Positions 7,393-14,802 of a stretch of 64,000 nucleotides of DNA are shown one piece after another. Position numbers and translations under genes: made by a program. The stretch is from UBA1127 sp034422455 (GTDB lineage: Bacteria > Chloroflexota > Dehalococcoidia > Lucifugimonadales > UBA1127), in the NCBI GenBank assembly GCA_034422455.1, contig DAOUJQ010000008.1, forward strand, positions 113,913 through 177,912. The letters run 5' to 3'. Under the pieces are notes generated by a model, which worked only from the letters and a program-made list of their open reading frames with translations, was not told the origin of the DNA and did no database searches. Position 1 is the first letter of the stretch; each line of letters starts with the position of its first letter.

Positions 7393-8143
7393 CGGCCTCT
7401 CCTTCCGCCATGGCTTCGGCCCGCTCGTTCACCGCCTGGTCGGCGGCCTCGTCCTCGGCCCGCATGGTGACCTCGATGGGGGCCAACTCCTCGGCGACCT
7501 CCTGCTCGCGGAGCGGGACGATGTCGCCCTTGTAAAGCCATACCTTGACGCCGATGCGGCCCATCGTCGTGCTGGCCTCGCTGATGGCGAAGTCCACGTC
7601 GGCGCGGATGGTGTGGAGGGGCACCCTGCCCATCATCACCTTCTCCCGCCGCGCGATGTCGGCGCCGCCGAGCCGACCGCTGACGATGATCTTCACGCCC
7701 TGCACGCCGGCCTGCATCGAACGGGTGGCCGTCTGCTGCATGGCGCGCCGGTGGGCCACGCGCCGTTCGAGCTGCTCTGCGCAGTTGCGGGCGACGAGGG
7801 CCGCCACGGTCTCCGGCTGCCGTACCTCCTGCACGGAGATACGCACGCGCCGCTCCGTCAGGGCCTCCAGCGCCTGCCGCATCTCCTCCACCCGCTGCCC
7901 CTGCCGTCCAATGACGATGCCGGGGCGGGCGGTCCAGATGACGACAGAGACCTCCTGCGGACCGCGCTCAATCTCCACCTTAGGAATGCCCGCCTCCGGG
8001 TACCGCGTCAGGATGGCGTTGCGCAGCCTCAGGTCCTCCTGCAGGGTGTTACGGTAGTCCTGCTTCTTGGCAGCGAACCACCGGCTGTCCCAGTCCTTGA
8101 TGATGCCCAGCCGGAAGCCTATCGGGTGTGTCTTGTGTCCCAC
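7379..8143 (-). CDS. rpsC: 30S ribosomal protein S3 (uS3), with acidic C-terminal tail
   Basis: S3 forms part of the mRNA entry channel and has helicase-like activity with S4 and S5. The 254-residue product opens GHKTHPIGFRLGIIKDWDSRW, has the KH domain with VIWTARPGIVIGRQGQRVEEM (residues about 68-90), and the C-terminal domain with GRLGGADIARREKVMMGRVPLHTIRADVD. The tail after about residue 225 is rich in Glu, Asp and Ala (AEDEAADQAVNERAEA and on), a shorter version of what S17 shows in the same operon. Confidence 0.97.
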   Translation of the reverse strand: MGHKTHPIGFRLGIIKDWDSRWFAAKKQDYRNTLQEDLRLRNAILTRYPEAGIPKVEIERGPQEVSVVIWTARPGIVIGRQGQRVEEMRQALEALTERRVRISVQEVRQPETVAALVARNCAEQLERRVAHRRAMQQTATRSMQAGVQGVKIIVSGRLGGADIARREKVMMGRVPLHTIRADVDFAISEASTTMGRIGVKVWLYKGDIVPLREQEVAEELAPIEVTMRAEDEAADQAVNERAEAMAEGEADAAT

Positions 8144-8146
8144 AGC

Positions 8147-8482
8147 CTAGCTCCCCCGGTCCACGACGATGGTGATGTGGCAGGTCCGCCGCTTGATGGG
8201 ACTGATGCGCCCGCGGGACTGCGGCCGGTAGCGCCGCAGCCGAGGGGCGTCGTCCGCGTAGGCCGCCACCACCTTCAGCGTTTCAGGAATCATGAACCTG
8301 TTGTTCTCCGCGTTTGCAACAGCAGAGCGGATGACCTTGGACACCGCAGCAGCCGTGGGGCTGGGCACGAACTGCAGGGCGGCCAAGGCCTGGTGGACGG
8401 GCTTGCCCCGCACCATGCCAAGCACACGCCGCACCTTCTTGGGCGACATCCCAAAGTTCCTGTGCACCGCCTGTACCGCCAC
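8147..8482 (-). CDS. rplV: 50S ribosomal protein L22 (uL22)
   Basis: L22 reaches into the exit tunnel with a long beta-hairpin. The 111-residue product has the signature stretch SPKKVRRVLGMVRGKPVHQA near the start and the hairpin end LRRYRPQSRGRISPIKRRTCHITIVV. The family signature RxxPRxxGRxxxIxKRxxH is present in a slightly varied form. It is placed 11 bp after rpsS and 3 bp before rpsC. Confidence 0.96.
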   Translation of the reverse strand: MAVQAVHRNFGMSPKKVRRVLGMVRGKPVHQALAALQFVPSPTAAAVSKVIRSAVANAENNRFMIPETLKVVAAYADDAPRLRRYRPQSRGRISPIKRRTCHITIVVDRGS

Positions 8483-8493
8483 GAGTGCCTCTC

Positions 8494-8781
8494 CTAGCCC
8501 CTGGGCCTAGTGGTCCGCTCACTGCGGCCCGTGTGGCCCCGGAACGTCCTGGTGGGCGCAAACTCGCCGAGACGGTGCCCCACCATGTTCTCCGTCATGT
8601 AGACGGGCACGTGCCGGCGCCCGTCGTGCACGGCGATGGTGAGTCCCACCATATCCGGCATGATCATGGACGCCCGCGACCACGTGCGAATGACCACTTT
8701 TTCGTTTGTACGCTGGGCCGCGTCCACCTTCTTCTGCAGCTTGGGGTGGACGTAGGGGCCCTTCTTAACGGACCTGCCCAT
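8494..8781 (-). CDS. rpsS: 30S ribosomal protein S19 (uS19)
   Basis: S19 lies in the head of the small subunit next to S13. The 95-residue product starts MGRSVKKGPYVHPKLQKKV and holds the signature IVPDMVGLTIAVHDGRRHVPVYMTENMVGHRLGEFAPTRTF region (read here as IMPDMVGLTIAVHDGRRHVP and on). Its start overlaps the rplB end by 17 bases. Length and order are canonical. Confidence 0.97.
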   Translation of the reverse strand: MGRSVKKGPYVHPKLQKKVDAAQRTNEKVVIRTWSRASMIMPDMVGLTIAVHDGRRHVPVYMTENMVGHRLGEFAPTRTFRGHTGRSERTTRPRG

Positions 8782-9613
8782 AACCTATCCTTCTCCGCCG
8801 CACGATGAACCGGTTGGTCTCCTTGTTGCGGCGTGTCTTCACACCAAGGGCCGGCTTGCCCCACTTGGTCTTGGCGTAGCGCAGCCCGATGGGGTTGCGG
8901 CCCTCGCCGCCGCCGTGCGGGTGGTCGCGCGGGTTCATCACCTTGCCGCGCACTTCCGGCCGCTTGCCGAGCCACCGGTTGCGACCGGCCTTGCCGATCG
9001 ACGTTGCGGCGTGCTCCGAGTTGCCGACCTGGCCGATTGTCGCATAGCCCTCGCTGAGCACGCGGCGGATCTCCCCGGAAGGGAGACGGAGCTGCGTGTA
9101 CCGCTCCTCGCGGGCCATCACCTGGGCGCTGCCTCCGGCGCTGCGCACCATCTGGGCGCCGCGGCCGGGCTTGAGCTCTATGTTGTGCACCACCGTGCCC
9201 AGGGGCATGGAACGCAGGGGCATGGCGTTGCCCGCCCGAATCTCCGACCCCGGACCGGACATGATGGGGTCGCCCACCTTCACGCCGACGGGCCACAGGA
9301 TGTAGCGCTTGTCGCCATCCCTGTAGTGGACGAGGGCGATGCGCGCGGAGCGGTTCGGGTCGTACTCGATGCTGTGAACGACGCCAGGCACGCCCGCCTT
9401 GTCGCGGCGCTTGAAGTCGATGACCCGGTACATGCGCTTGTGTCCGCCACCGCGGTGCCGGACAGTGAGCCTGCCCTGGCGGTTGCGGCCACCGTGCTTA
9501 CGCAAAGGCTTCAGCAGCGAGCGCTCCGGCTTGCTCCGGGTGATCTCACTAAAGTCGGGCCGCACCAACTGGCGCATGCCCGGCGTTATGGGCTTGAACG
9601 TCTTGAGACCCAT
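8765..9613 (-). CDS. rplB: 50S ribosomal protein L2 (uL2)
   Basis: L2 is essential for subunit joining and peptidyl transfer. The 282-residue product carries the N-terminal RHRGGGHKRMYRVIDFKR block, the central RNA-binding domain, and the highly conserved MNPRDHPHGGGEGRNPIG loop with the His residue implicated in peptidyl transferase function. It ends in the usual basic TRRNKETNRFIVRRRRI tail. It follows rplW by 2 bp. Confidence 0.98.
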   Translation of the reverse strand: MGLKTFKPITPGMRQLVRPDFSEITRSKPERSLLKPLRKHGGRNRQGRLTVRHRGGGHKRMYRVIDFKRRDKAGVPGVVHSIEYDPNRSARIALVHYRDGDKRYILWPVGVKVGDPIMSGPGSEIRAGNAMPLRSMPLGTVVHNIELKPGRGAQMVRSAGGSAQVMAREERYTQLRLPSGEIRRVLSEGYATIGQVGNSEHAATSIGKAGRNRWLGKRPEVRGKVMNPRDHPHGGGEGRNPIGLRYAKTKWGKPALGVKTRRNKETNRFIVRRRRIGYGQVR

Positions 9614-9615
9614 GC

Positions 9616-9909
9616 CTACACGCCCTCAAACACCGTGATGCGGTCGCCTTCGCGCAGCGTCACGATGGCCTTCTTCTTGTCGGGCTGCTTCACCAATCGC
9701 GGGCCGTAGCGCTTGCGCTTGCCGCGCAGGTGAACCATAGTCACCTTCTGCACCTTCACGTCGAACAGCGTCTCAACCGCCTGCTTCACGAGCGTCCTGT
9801 TGGCGGTCAGCGCCACGCGGAAGGTGTACTTGTTCTCGTCCTGCAGCCGAGTGCTCTTCTCGGTCACGACGGGGCCGATGAGCACGTTCGTCAACTGAGC
9901 CATCGTCAT
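9616..9909 (-). CDS. rplW: 50S ribosomal protein L23 (uL23)
   Basis: L23 sits at the exit tunnel and is the main docking point for trigger factor and SRP. The 97-residue product has the VLIGPVVTEKSTRLQDENKYTFRV start, VKQAVETLFDVKVQKVTMVHLRGK core and the basic loop that reaches the tunnel. The start at 9909 overlaps the rplD stop at 9906 by four bases. A second ATG two codons in (MAQLTN) is also possible. Confidence 0.96.
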   Translation of the reverse strand: MTMAQLTNVLIGPVVTEKSTRLQDENKYTFRVALTANRTLVKQAVETLFDVKVQKVTMVHLRGKRKRYGPRLVKQPDKKKAIVTLREGDRITVFEGV

Positions 9910-10610
9910 GACGCCTGCTCCTCACCGGCCTCGGCCTCTTCGCCTGCATCCGCCGCAGTGGGCGACACTGCACTGCCCGACTGCGCCGGCGACCACAGCT
10001 CCTCGATGCGCCGAACCGCCGCCACGCTCAGGACGAGGTGGTTGTGGTTCAACAGGTCGACGGTGTTCAGCGTGGATGCCGGAACGGACTTCACCCGCTT
10101 CAGGTTATGGCAGGCCTGCCAGAGCTCCTTCTGGGAGACGGCTTCGTTCACCACCAGGCACTTGGTGGAGATCTCGAGGCCCTGCAGCGCCTTCAGCATT
10201 TCCCTGGTCTTGGGCTCGGGCAGCTGGAAGCTCTCGACGACCGTGACCTCACCGTCGCGCACCTTCTGCGACAGCAGGGACCGAATGGCCAGGCGGCGCA
10301 TCTTCTTTGGCGTCCGCTGCGAGTAGTCACGCGGCTTGGGCCCAAAGGTCACGCCGCCGGTGCGCCACTGGGGCGACCGCGTGCTTCCGTGCCGGGCGCG
10401 GCCCGTCCCCTTCTGGCGCCAGGGCTTGCGTCCCCCACCCCTCACCTCGGCGCGCGTCTTGGTGCTGTGAGTGCCGGCCCGCTTATTGGCCAACTGACCA
10501 ACCATGACCTGGTGGACGACGGCGGTGTTGAGGGGCGTGTCGAAGACGGCATCGCTCACTTCGATGCTGCCCACTGTCGCGCCCTGCATGTTCTTCAGCG
10601 GTAGTTCCAT
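9906..10610 (-). CDS. rplD: 50S ribosomal protein L4 (uL4), with acidic C-terminal tail
   Basis: L4 lines the exit tunnel with an extended loop. The 234-residue product contains the loop HSTKTRAEVRGGGRKPWRQK followed by GTGRARHGSTRSPQWRTGGV (residues about 47-86), a family hallmark. The last 20-odd residues (SPTAADAGEEAEAGEEQAS) form a short acidic tail not usual in L4, echoing the tails on S3 and S17. In E. coli L4 represses its own operon; no such leader is evident here. Confidence 0.97.
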   Translation of the reverse strand: MELPLKNMQGATVGSIEVSDAVFDTPLNTAVVHQVMVGQLANKRAGTHSTKTRAEVRGGGRKPWRQKGTGRARHGSTRSPQWRTGGVTFGPKPRDYSQRTPKKMRRLAIRSLLSQKVRDGEVTVVESFQLPEPKTREMLKALQGLEISTKCLVVNEAVSQKELWQACHNLKRVKSVPASTLNTVDLLNHNHLVLSVAAVRRIEELWSPAQSGSAVSPTAADAGEEAEAGEEQAS

Positions 10611-10612
10611 GC

Positions 10613-11245
10613 CTATTTCCCAGACTTCTTCGACCGTCGCAGCAACAGCAGTCCGCGGGACGCTCCCGGGACCGCGCCTTTGAGGAACAACAAGTTCCGC
10701 TGTTTGTCCACCCGAACTATTTCGAGATTCCGCACCGTGACCCGCTCAGCGCCCCAGTGCCCCGCCATGCGCGTGCCCTTCCACACCCGGCCGGGGTAGG
10801 TGCCAGAGCCGATGGATCCCGGCGCACGGTGGCGGTCCGACTGACCGTGGGTCTTGGGACCGCCGCCGAAGTTGTGCCGCTTGATGCCGCCTGTGAACCC
10901 GTGGCCTTTGGAGGTGCCAACGACGTCAACGCTCTCGCCTTCCTCGAAGATGTCCACCTCCACAGGGTCGCCGACCTCAACGCCAGTCAGGTCGCCGGCG
11001 GGGACCTCGCGCAGGTGCCGGTAGAGCTTGCCGGCGGCACGGAGGTGGCCGCGCTCCGGGCCCTTCAGGTTGCGGACCTCGTGGAAGCCCAACTGCACGG
11101 CGGTGTACTTGTCCTTCTCCGGCACGCGGATCTGGGTGACGGTGCACGGGCCGGCCTGCACGGCGGTCACGCCCACCAACCTCCCGTCTTCACGGAAGAT
11201 CTGGGTCATCCCAATCTTCTTGCCAAGAATCCCGTCTACCGCCAT
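10613..11245 (-). CDS. rplC: 50S ribosomal protein L3 (uL3)
   Basis: L3 starts large-subunit assembly and reaches near the peptidyl transferase centre. The 210-residue product begins VDGILGKKIGMTQIFREDGR and holds the signature FTGGIKRHNFGGGPKTHGQS and HRAPGSIGSGTYPGRVWKG with the Gln used by the PrmB methylase. Unlike the compact junctions elsewhere in the operon, 68 bp with a strong hairpin separate it from rpsJ. Confidence 0.97.
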   Translation of the reverse strand: MAVDGILGKKIGMTQIFREDGRLVGVTAVQAGPCTVTQIRVPEKDKYTAVQLGFHEVRNLKGPERGHLRAAGKLYRHLREVPAGDLTGVEVGDPVEVDIFEEGESVDVVGTSKGHGFTGGIKRHNFGGGPKTHGQSDRHRAPGSIGSGTYPGRVWKGTRMAGHWGAERVTVRNLEIVRVDKQRNLLFLKGAVPGASRGLLLLRRSKKSGK

Positions 11246-11268
11246 ACCTTTGCGTTCCCCTCAGTAGA

Positions 11269-11294
11269 AAGCGGAGCCAAGATTGGCTCCGCTT
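11269..11294 (-). terminator. Strong hairpin between rpsJ and rplC (terminator or attenuator candidate)
   Basis: On both strands a perfect 12-bp inverted repeat, AAGCGGAGCCAA / TTGGCTCCGCTT, is separated by only two bases. Read in the direction of the operon it lies 19 bp after the rpsJ stop and 23 bp before the rplC start, and is followed by TTTCTAC, so the U-run is short. It could be a partial terminator that lowers expression of the S10/spc part relative to the str part, or a processing site. Which of these it is cannot be told from sequence. Confidence 0.5.
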
Positions 11295-11313
11295 CTTGGG
11301 CTGTTTCCCCTCG

Positions 11314-11622
11314 TTATGTCTTGATAGTGATGTCGACGCCTGCCGCGACGTTGAGCCGGGACAGCGCCTCCAGCGTGCGGCCGGTGGACTCCAGAATGTC
11401 CACCAAGCGCTTATGTGTTCGAAGCTCGAAGTGCTCTCGCGAGTCCTTGTCGATGTGCGGTGAGCGGATGACGCAGAACCGCTGCTTGTGTGTCGGCAGC
11501 GGAACGGGGCCGGCAACAACAGCGCCGGTCCGCTCCGCCGTCTCCACGATCTGCTGTGCGGACAGGTCCAACGCCCTGTGGTCAAACGCCTTCAGGATGA
11601 TGCGTATTTTCTGGCCGGGCAT
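11314..11622 (-). CDS. rpsJ: 30S ribosomal protein S10 (uS10 / NusE)
   Basis: S10 is both a ribosomal protein and the NusE antitermination factor. The 102-residue product matches the family along its length: KIRIILKAFDHRALDLSAQQIVETA, the GPVPLPTHKQRFCVIRSPHI loop and the end LVDILESTGRTLEALSRLNV. It starts 21 bp after fusA with no tuf gene between them, and a hairpin lies just downstream. Confidence 0.97.
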   Translation of the reverse strand: MPGQKIRIILKAFDHRALDLSAQQIVETAERTGAVVAGPVPLPTHKQRFCVIRSPHIDKDSREHFELRTHKRLVDILESTGRTLEALSRLNVAAGVDITIKT

Positions 11623-11643
11623 AGCAAAACCTTCCTTACTGCA

Positions 11644-13692
11644 TCACACACGGACAAGCATCTGCTGCGCCACGGAGTCCGGCACCTCTTCATAGTGGTG
11701 GAACTCCATGGAGTGACTCGCTCTGCCCTGGGTGAGGGACCGGACTGCCGTGGCGTACCCGAACATCTCCGCCAGGGGCACCAGAGCGCGAATGGTCTGG
11801 ACGTCCCCGACACCTTCGATGTTCTGCACCCGCGCCCGCTTCCCCGACAGGTCACCGAGGACATCGCCGAGGAACTCACCCGGGGTGACTACTTCCGTCT
11901 CAATGTATGGTTCCATGAGGACCGACTTCGCCTTACGAAGCCCTTCCTTCACGGCCATAGAGCCAGCGATCTTAAAGGCGATTTCAGAGGAATCGACGGG
12001 GTGAAAACTACCGTCCACCAGCGAAACCTTGATATCCACAACAGGATAGCCCGCAACTGCGCCGCTGTCCAGTGCCTCCTGCACGCCCGCGCGCACGGGG
12101 TTCACGTACTCTCTGGGCACGACACCACCAACGATCTTGTCCTCGAAGACGAAACCGCCGCCGCGCTCCAAGGGCTCGATCTCCAGCCAGACGTGGCCGT
12201 ACTGTCCGTGGCCGCCGGTCTGCCGCACAAACCGGCCCTCGACGCGCACGGCCTGCCGGATGGCCTCACGGTAAGAGACGCGCGGCCTGCCGACCTGGGC
12301 CTGCACGTTAAACTCGCGGCGGAGCCGGTCAACCAGCACGTCGAGGTGCAATTCACCCATGCCTGAGATGATGGTCTGGCCGCTCTCCTGGTCGTAACGC
12401 ACGACGAAGGTTGGGTCTTCGTCCGCCAGCTTGCGGAGGGACTCTTCCAACCGCTCCTGGTCCGCCTGAGTCCGTGGCTCGACGGAGACGGAGATGACGG
12501 GGTCCGGGAAGCTGGGGGGCTCGAGCACCACCGGCGCCTTACCATCGCAGATGGTCTCGCCGGTGAAGGTGCTCTTCAGGCCGACGACGGCGCCGATCTG
12601 GCCGGCATCGAGGTATTCGACATCCTCGCGGTGGTTGGCGTGCATCAGGACGAGGCGCGCGATGCGCTCGTCCTTCTCCTTGGAGGCATTGTAGACATAG
12701 GAACCTGACTTAAGCCGGCCGGAGTAGACCCGCACGAACACCAGCCGGCCGATGTAGGGGTCGGCGGCCACCTTGAACGCCAGGGCGGCCAGGGACTCCG
12801 AGGGGTCGGCTGCTCGAAGGACGGGCTCGCCGGTGCGGGGGTCAGCGCCCTCGACCGAGGGGATGTCCAGCGGGGAGGGAAGGTAGTCGATGACCGCATC
12901 CAAGAGCGGGTGGATCCCGCGGTTGCGGAGGGCCGTGCCACAAAGCACGGGGACGAGGTTGTTGCTTAGCGTGGCCTTTCGCAGTCCGGCAACGATCTCC
13001 TCTTCAGTGATCTCGTCGCCTTCGAGGTATTTTTCAAGCAAGTGGTCATCGGTCTCCGCCACGCGCTCCAGGAGGACGTCGCGGTATCTGGCCGCCTCCT
13101 CCAGCAGGTCGTCCGGGATGGGCGCTTCCCTGGGAGCACCCACTTCGTCGCCATACAGGAGGGCCTTCTGCCGCACCAGGTCGACCATACCGCGGAAGGT
13201 GTTCTCGGCGCCGATGGGGAGCTGGACGGGCACGGGTCGCGCAGCCAGACGGTGGGTGATCATGTCGATGGTCCGGCTGAAGTCGGCGCCCGGGCGGTCC
13301 ATCTTGTTGATGAAACAGATCCGGGGAACTTGATACTTGTTGGCCTGGCGCCAAACCGTTTCCGACTGGGGCTGAACGCCGGCAACCGCGTCGAAGATAA
13401 CGACGCCGCCATCGAGTACACGCAGGCTGCGCTCCACCTCTGCCGTGAAGTCGACGTGACCCGGCGTGTCAATGATGTTGACCTGGTGGCCCTTCCATTC
13501 AGCGGCGGTGGCGGCGGCGGTGATGGTGATGCCGCGCTCCCGCTCCTGGGGCATCCAGTCCATGACGGTATTGCCGTCGTCGACGTTGCCGAGGCGGTGG
13601 GTGCGGCCGGCAAAGAACAACACACGCTCGGTGACCGTAGTCTTGCCGGCGTCAATATGCGCAATGAATCCTATGTTGCGTACGTGATCCAA
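11644..13692 (-). CDS. fusA: Translation elongation factor G
   Basis: EF-G drives ribosome translocation using GTP and recycles ribosomes with RRF. The 682-residue protein has the G1 motif AHIDAGKT (residues 11-18), switch I RGITI (53-57), G3 DTPGH (75-79) and G4 NKMD (129-132), followed by domains II-V; the domain IV loop region VSYREAIRQAVRVEGRFVRQTGGHGQYGHV is intact. Length is slightly shorter than the common ~690-700. Its place directly after rpsG supports the canonical translocase rather than a paralog. Confidence 0.97.
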   Translation of the reverse strand: MDHVRNIGFIAHIDAGKTTVTERVLFFAGRTHRLGNVDDGNTVMDWMPQERERGITITAAATAAEWKGHQVNIIDTPGHVDFTAEVERSLRVLDGGVVIFDAVAGVQPQSETVWRQANKYQVPRICFINKMDRPGADFSRTIDMITHRLAARPVPVQLPIGAENTFRGMVDLVRQKALLYGDEVGAPREAPIPDDLLEEAARYRDVLLERVAETDDHLLEKYLEGDEITEEEIVAGLRKATLSNNLVPVLCGTALRNRGIHPLLDAVIDYLPSPLDIPSVEGADPRTGEPVLRAADPSESLAALAFKVAADPYIGRLVFVRVYSGRLKSGSYVYNASKEKDERIARLVLMHANHREDVEYLDAGQIGAVVGLKSTFTGETICDGKAPVVLEPPSFPDPVISVSVEPRTQADQERLEESLRKLADEDPTFVVRYDQESGQTIISGMGELHLDVLVDRLRREFNVQAQVGRPRVSYREAIRQAVRVEGRFVRQTGGHGQYGHVWLEIEPLERGGGFVFEDKIVGGVVPREYVNPVRAGVQEALDSGAVAGYPVVDIKVSLVDGSFHPVDSSEIAFKIAGSMAVKEGLRKAKSVLMEPYIETEVVTPGEFLGDVLGDLSGKRARVQNIEGVGDVQTIRALVPLAEMFGYATAVRSLTQGRASHSMEFHHYEEVPDSVAQQMLVRV

Positions 13693-13750
13693 GGGGTTCC
13701 TTCCCGGCGCATTGGAGCGCCGTCCCTGTCCTGCAGAGGTTACGCGATCA

Positions 13751-14218
13751 TCACCACCGGTAGTGGACGAAGGCCCGGTTGGCCTCTGCCATACGGTGCA
13801 GGTCCTCGCGCCGCTTCACCGCCGCACCGTCGCCCCGGGAGGCGTCCAAGAACTCCTGGGCCAACTTCTGGTGCATGGGCCGCCCCTTGCGGCCGCGGGC
13901 GCTGTTGATGATCCACCGCATTGCAAGCGCGCTTCCGCGCCGTGCAGGCACTTCAATAGGGATCTGGTAGGTGGCGCCGCCAACCCGGCGGGCCTTGACC
14001 TGGAGCAAGGGAGTCGCGTTGCGCAGGGCCTCCTGGAAAACCTCCAACGGCGGCCTGTTGGCCTGCTGCTCCACAATCTCCATGGCGGAGTAAACGATGC
14101 GCTGGGCAACCGTCTTCTTGCCCTTGAGCATGATGCGGTTGATGAACCGCGACAACTCAACGTTGCCGTATTGCGGGTCCGGTGGGACCTGCCGCTGTTC
14201 CGCCTTACGCCTTCGCAT
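13751..14218 (-). CDS. rpsG: 30S ribosomal protein S7 (uS7)
   Basis: S7 starts assembly of the 30S head and contacts E-site tRNA. The 155-residue product starts MRRRKAEQRQVPPDPQYGNV and contains the signature ELSRFINRIMLKGKKTVAQRIVYSAM region, ending with the C-terminal helix residues HRMAEANRAFVHYRW. The E. coli-like length and the position between rpsL and fusA are standard. Confidence 0.97.
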   Translation of the reverse strand: MRRRKAEQRQVPPDPQYGNVELSRFINRIMLKGKKTVAQRIVYSAMEIVEQQANRPPLEVFQEALRNATPLLQVKARRVGGATYQIPIEVPARRGSALAMRWIINSARGRKGRPMHQKLAQEFLDASRGDGAAVKRREDLHRMAEANRAFVHYRW

Positions 14219-14246
14219 TTCTCGAAATCGCTCTTCTTGCTTCTCT

Positions 14247-14666
14247 CTAGGCCCGCGGCGTCCGCGCGCCGTACTTGCTGCGGCCCTGCTTCCTGCCGTT
14301 CACGCCGCCGGTATCCAGGACACCGCGGACGATGTGGTATCGCACGCCGGGCAGGTCCGGCACGTGGCCGCCCCTCACCAATACAACGGAGTGCTCCTGC
14401 AAGTTGTGCCCTTCACCAGGGATGTACGCCGTAACCTCAAATCCGTTGGTCAGGCGCACGCGGGCGACCTTTCGAAGGGCGGAGTTCGGCTTTCTGGGCG
14501 TCACAGTACGCACCTGCACGCAGACGCCGCGCCGCTGAGGGGAGCCGACGTTATTCCAGACAACGCGGTTCTTCAGCGAGTTCTGCCGCCAATGCATGGC
14601 CGGGGCCCGGCTCTTGGACCTGACCCTGGTCCTGCCCTTCTTGATGAGCTGGTTGATAGTGGGCAA
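14247..14666 (-). CDS. rpsL: 30S ribosomal protein S12 (uS12), altered at the streptomycin-resistance positions
   Basis: S12 controls decoding fidelity at the A site. The 139-residue product has the longer loop after SRAPAM that is also known from Gram-positive S12 proteins, then SPQRRGVC, the conserved PNSALRK loop, and EGHNLQEHSVVLVRGGHVPDLPGVRYH. Two positions stand out. The loop reads TPRKPNS (codon AGA) where most bacteria have TPKKPNS (Lys43, Mycobacterium numbering). The second loop reads HVPDLPG (codon CCG) where most have RVKDLPG (Lys88). The neighbouring Asp that is methylthiolated by RimO is kept. It is the first gene of the operon. Confidence 0.97.
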   Translation of the reverse strand: MPTINQLIKKGRTRVRSKSRAPAMHWRQNSLKNRVVWNNVGSPQRRGVCVQVRTVTPRKPNSALRKVARVRLTNGFEVTAYIPGEGHNLQEHSVVLVRGGHVPDLPGVRYHIVRGVLDTGGVNGRKQGRSKYGARTPRA

Positions 14667-14718
14667 AGCACCGCTCCAATCTCACAGAAAGTCCGCCGCT
14701 AGTGAAGCGCAAGTATTA

Positions 14719-14747
14719 ATTGTAGGGAGCAGGCAACCGGCTGTCAA
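14719..14747 (-). promoter_or_regulatory. Sigma-70 type promoter of the ribosomal operon
   Basis: On the minus strand a consensus -35 TTGACA (14747-14742) is followed after exactly 17 bases by TACAAT (14724-14719), one mismatch from the consensus -10. Transcription would begin near 14712, about 45 bases before the rpsL ATG at 14666. It lies in the 136-bp gap to the divergent otsA. This is the clearest promoter in the window and probably drives the whole ribosomal gene run. Confidence 0.85.
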
Positions 14748-14802
14748 CAATTAGCCATATCTGGCGACTATGGGTTTGACCTTTGCACCAGGCGACTAGA
14801 CA

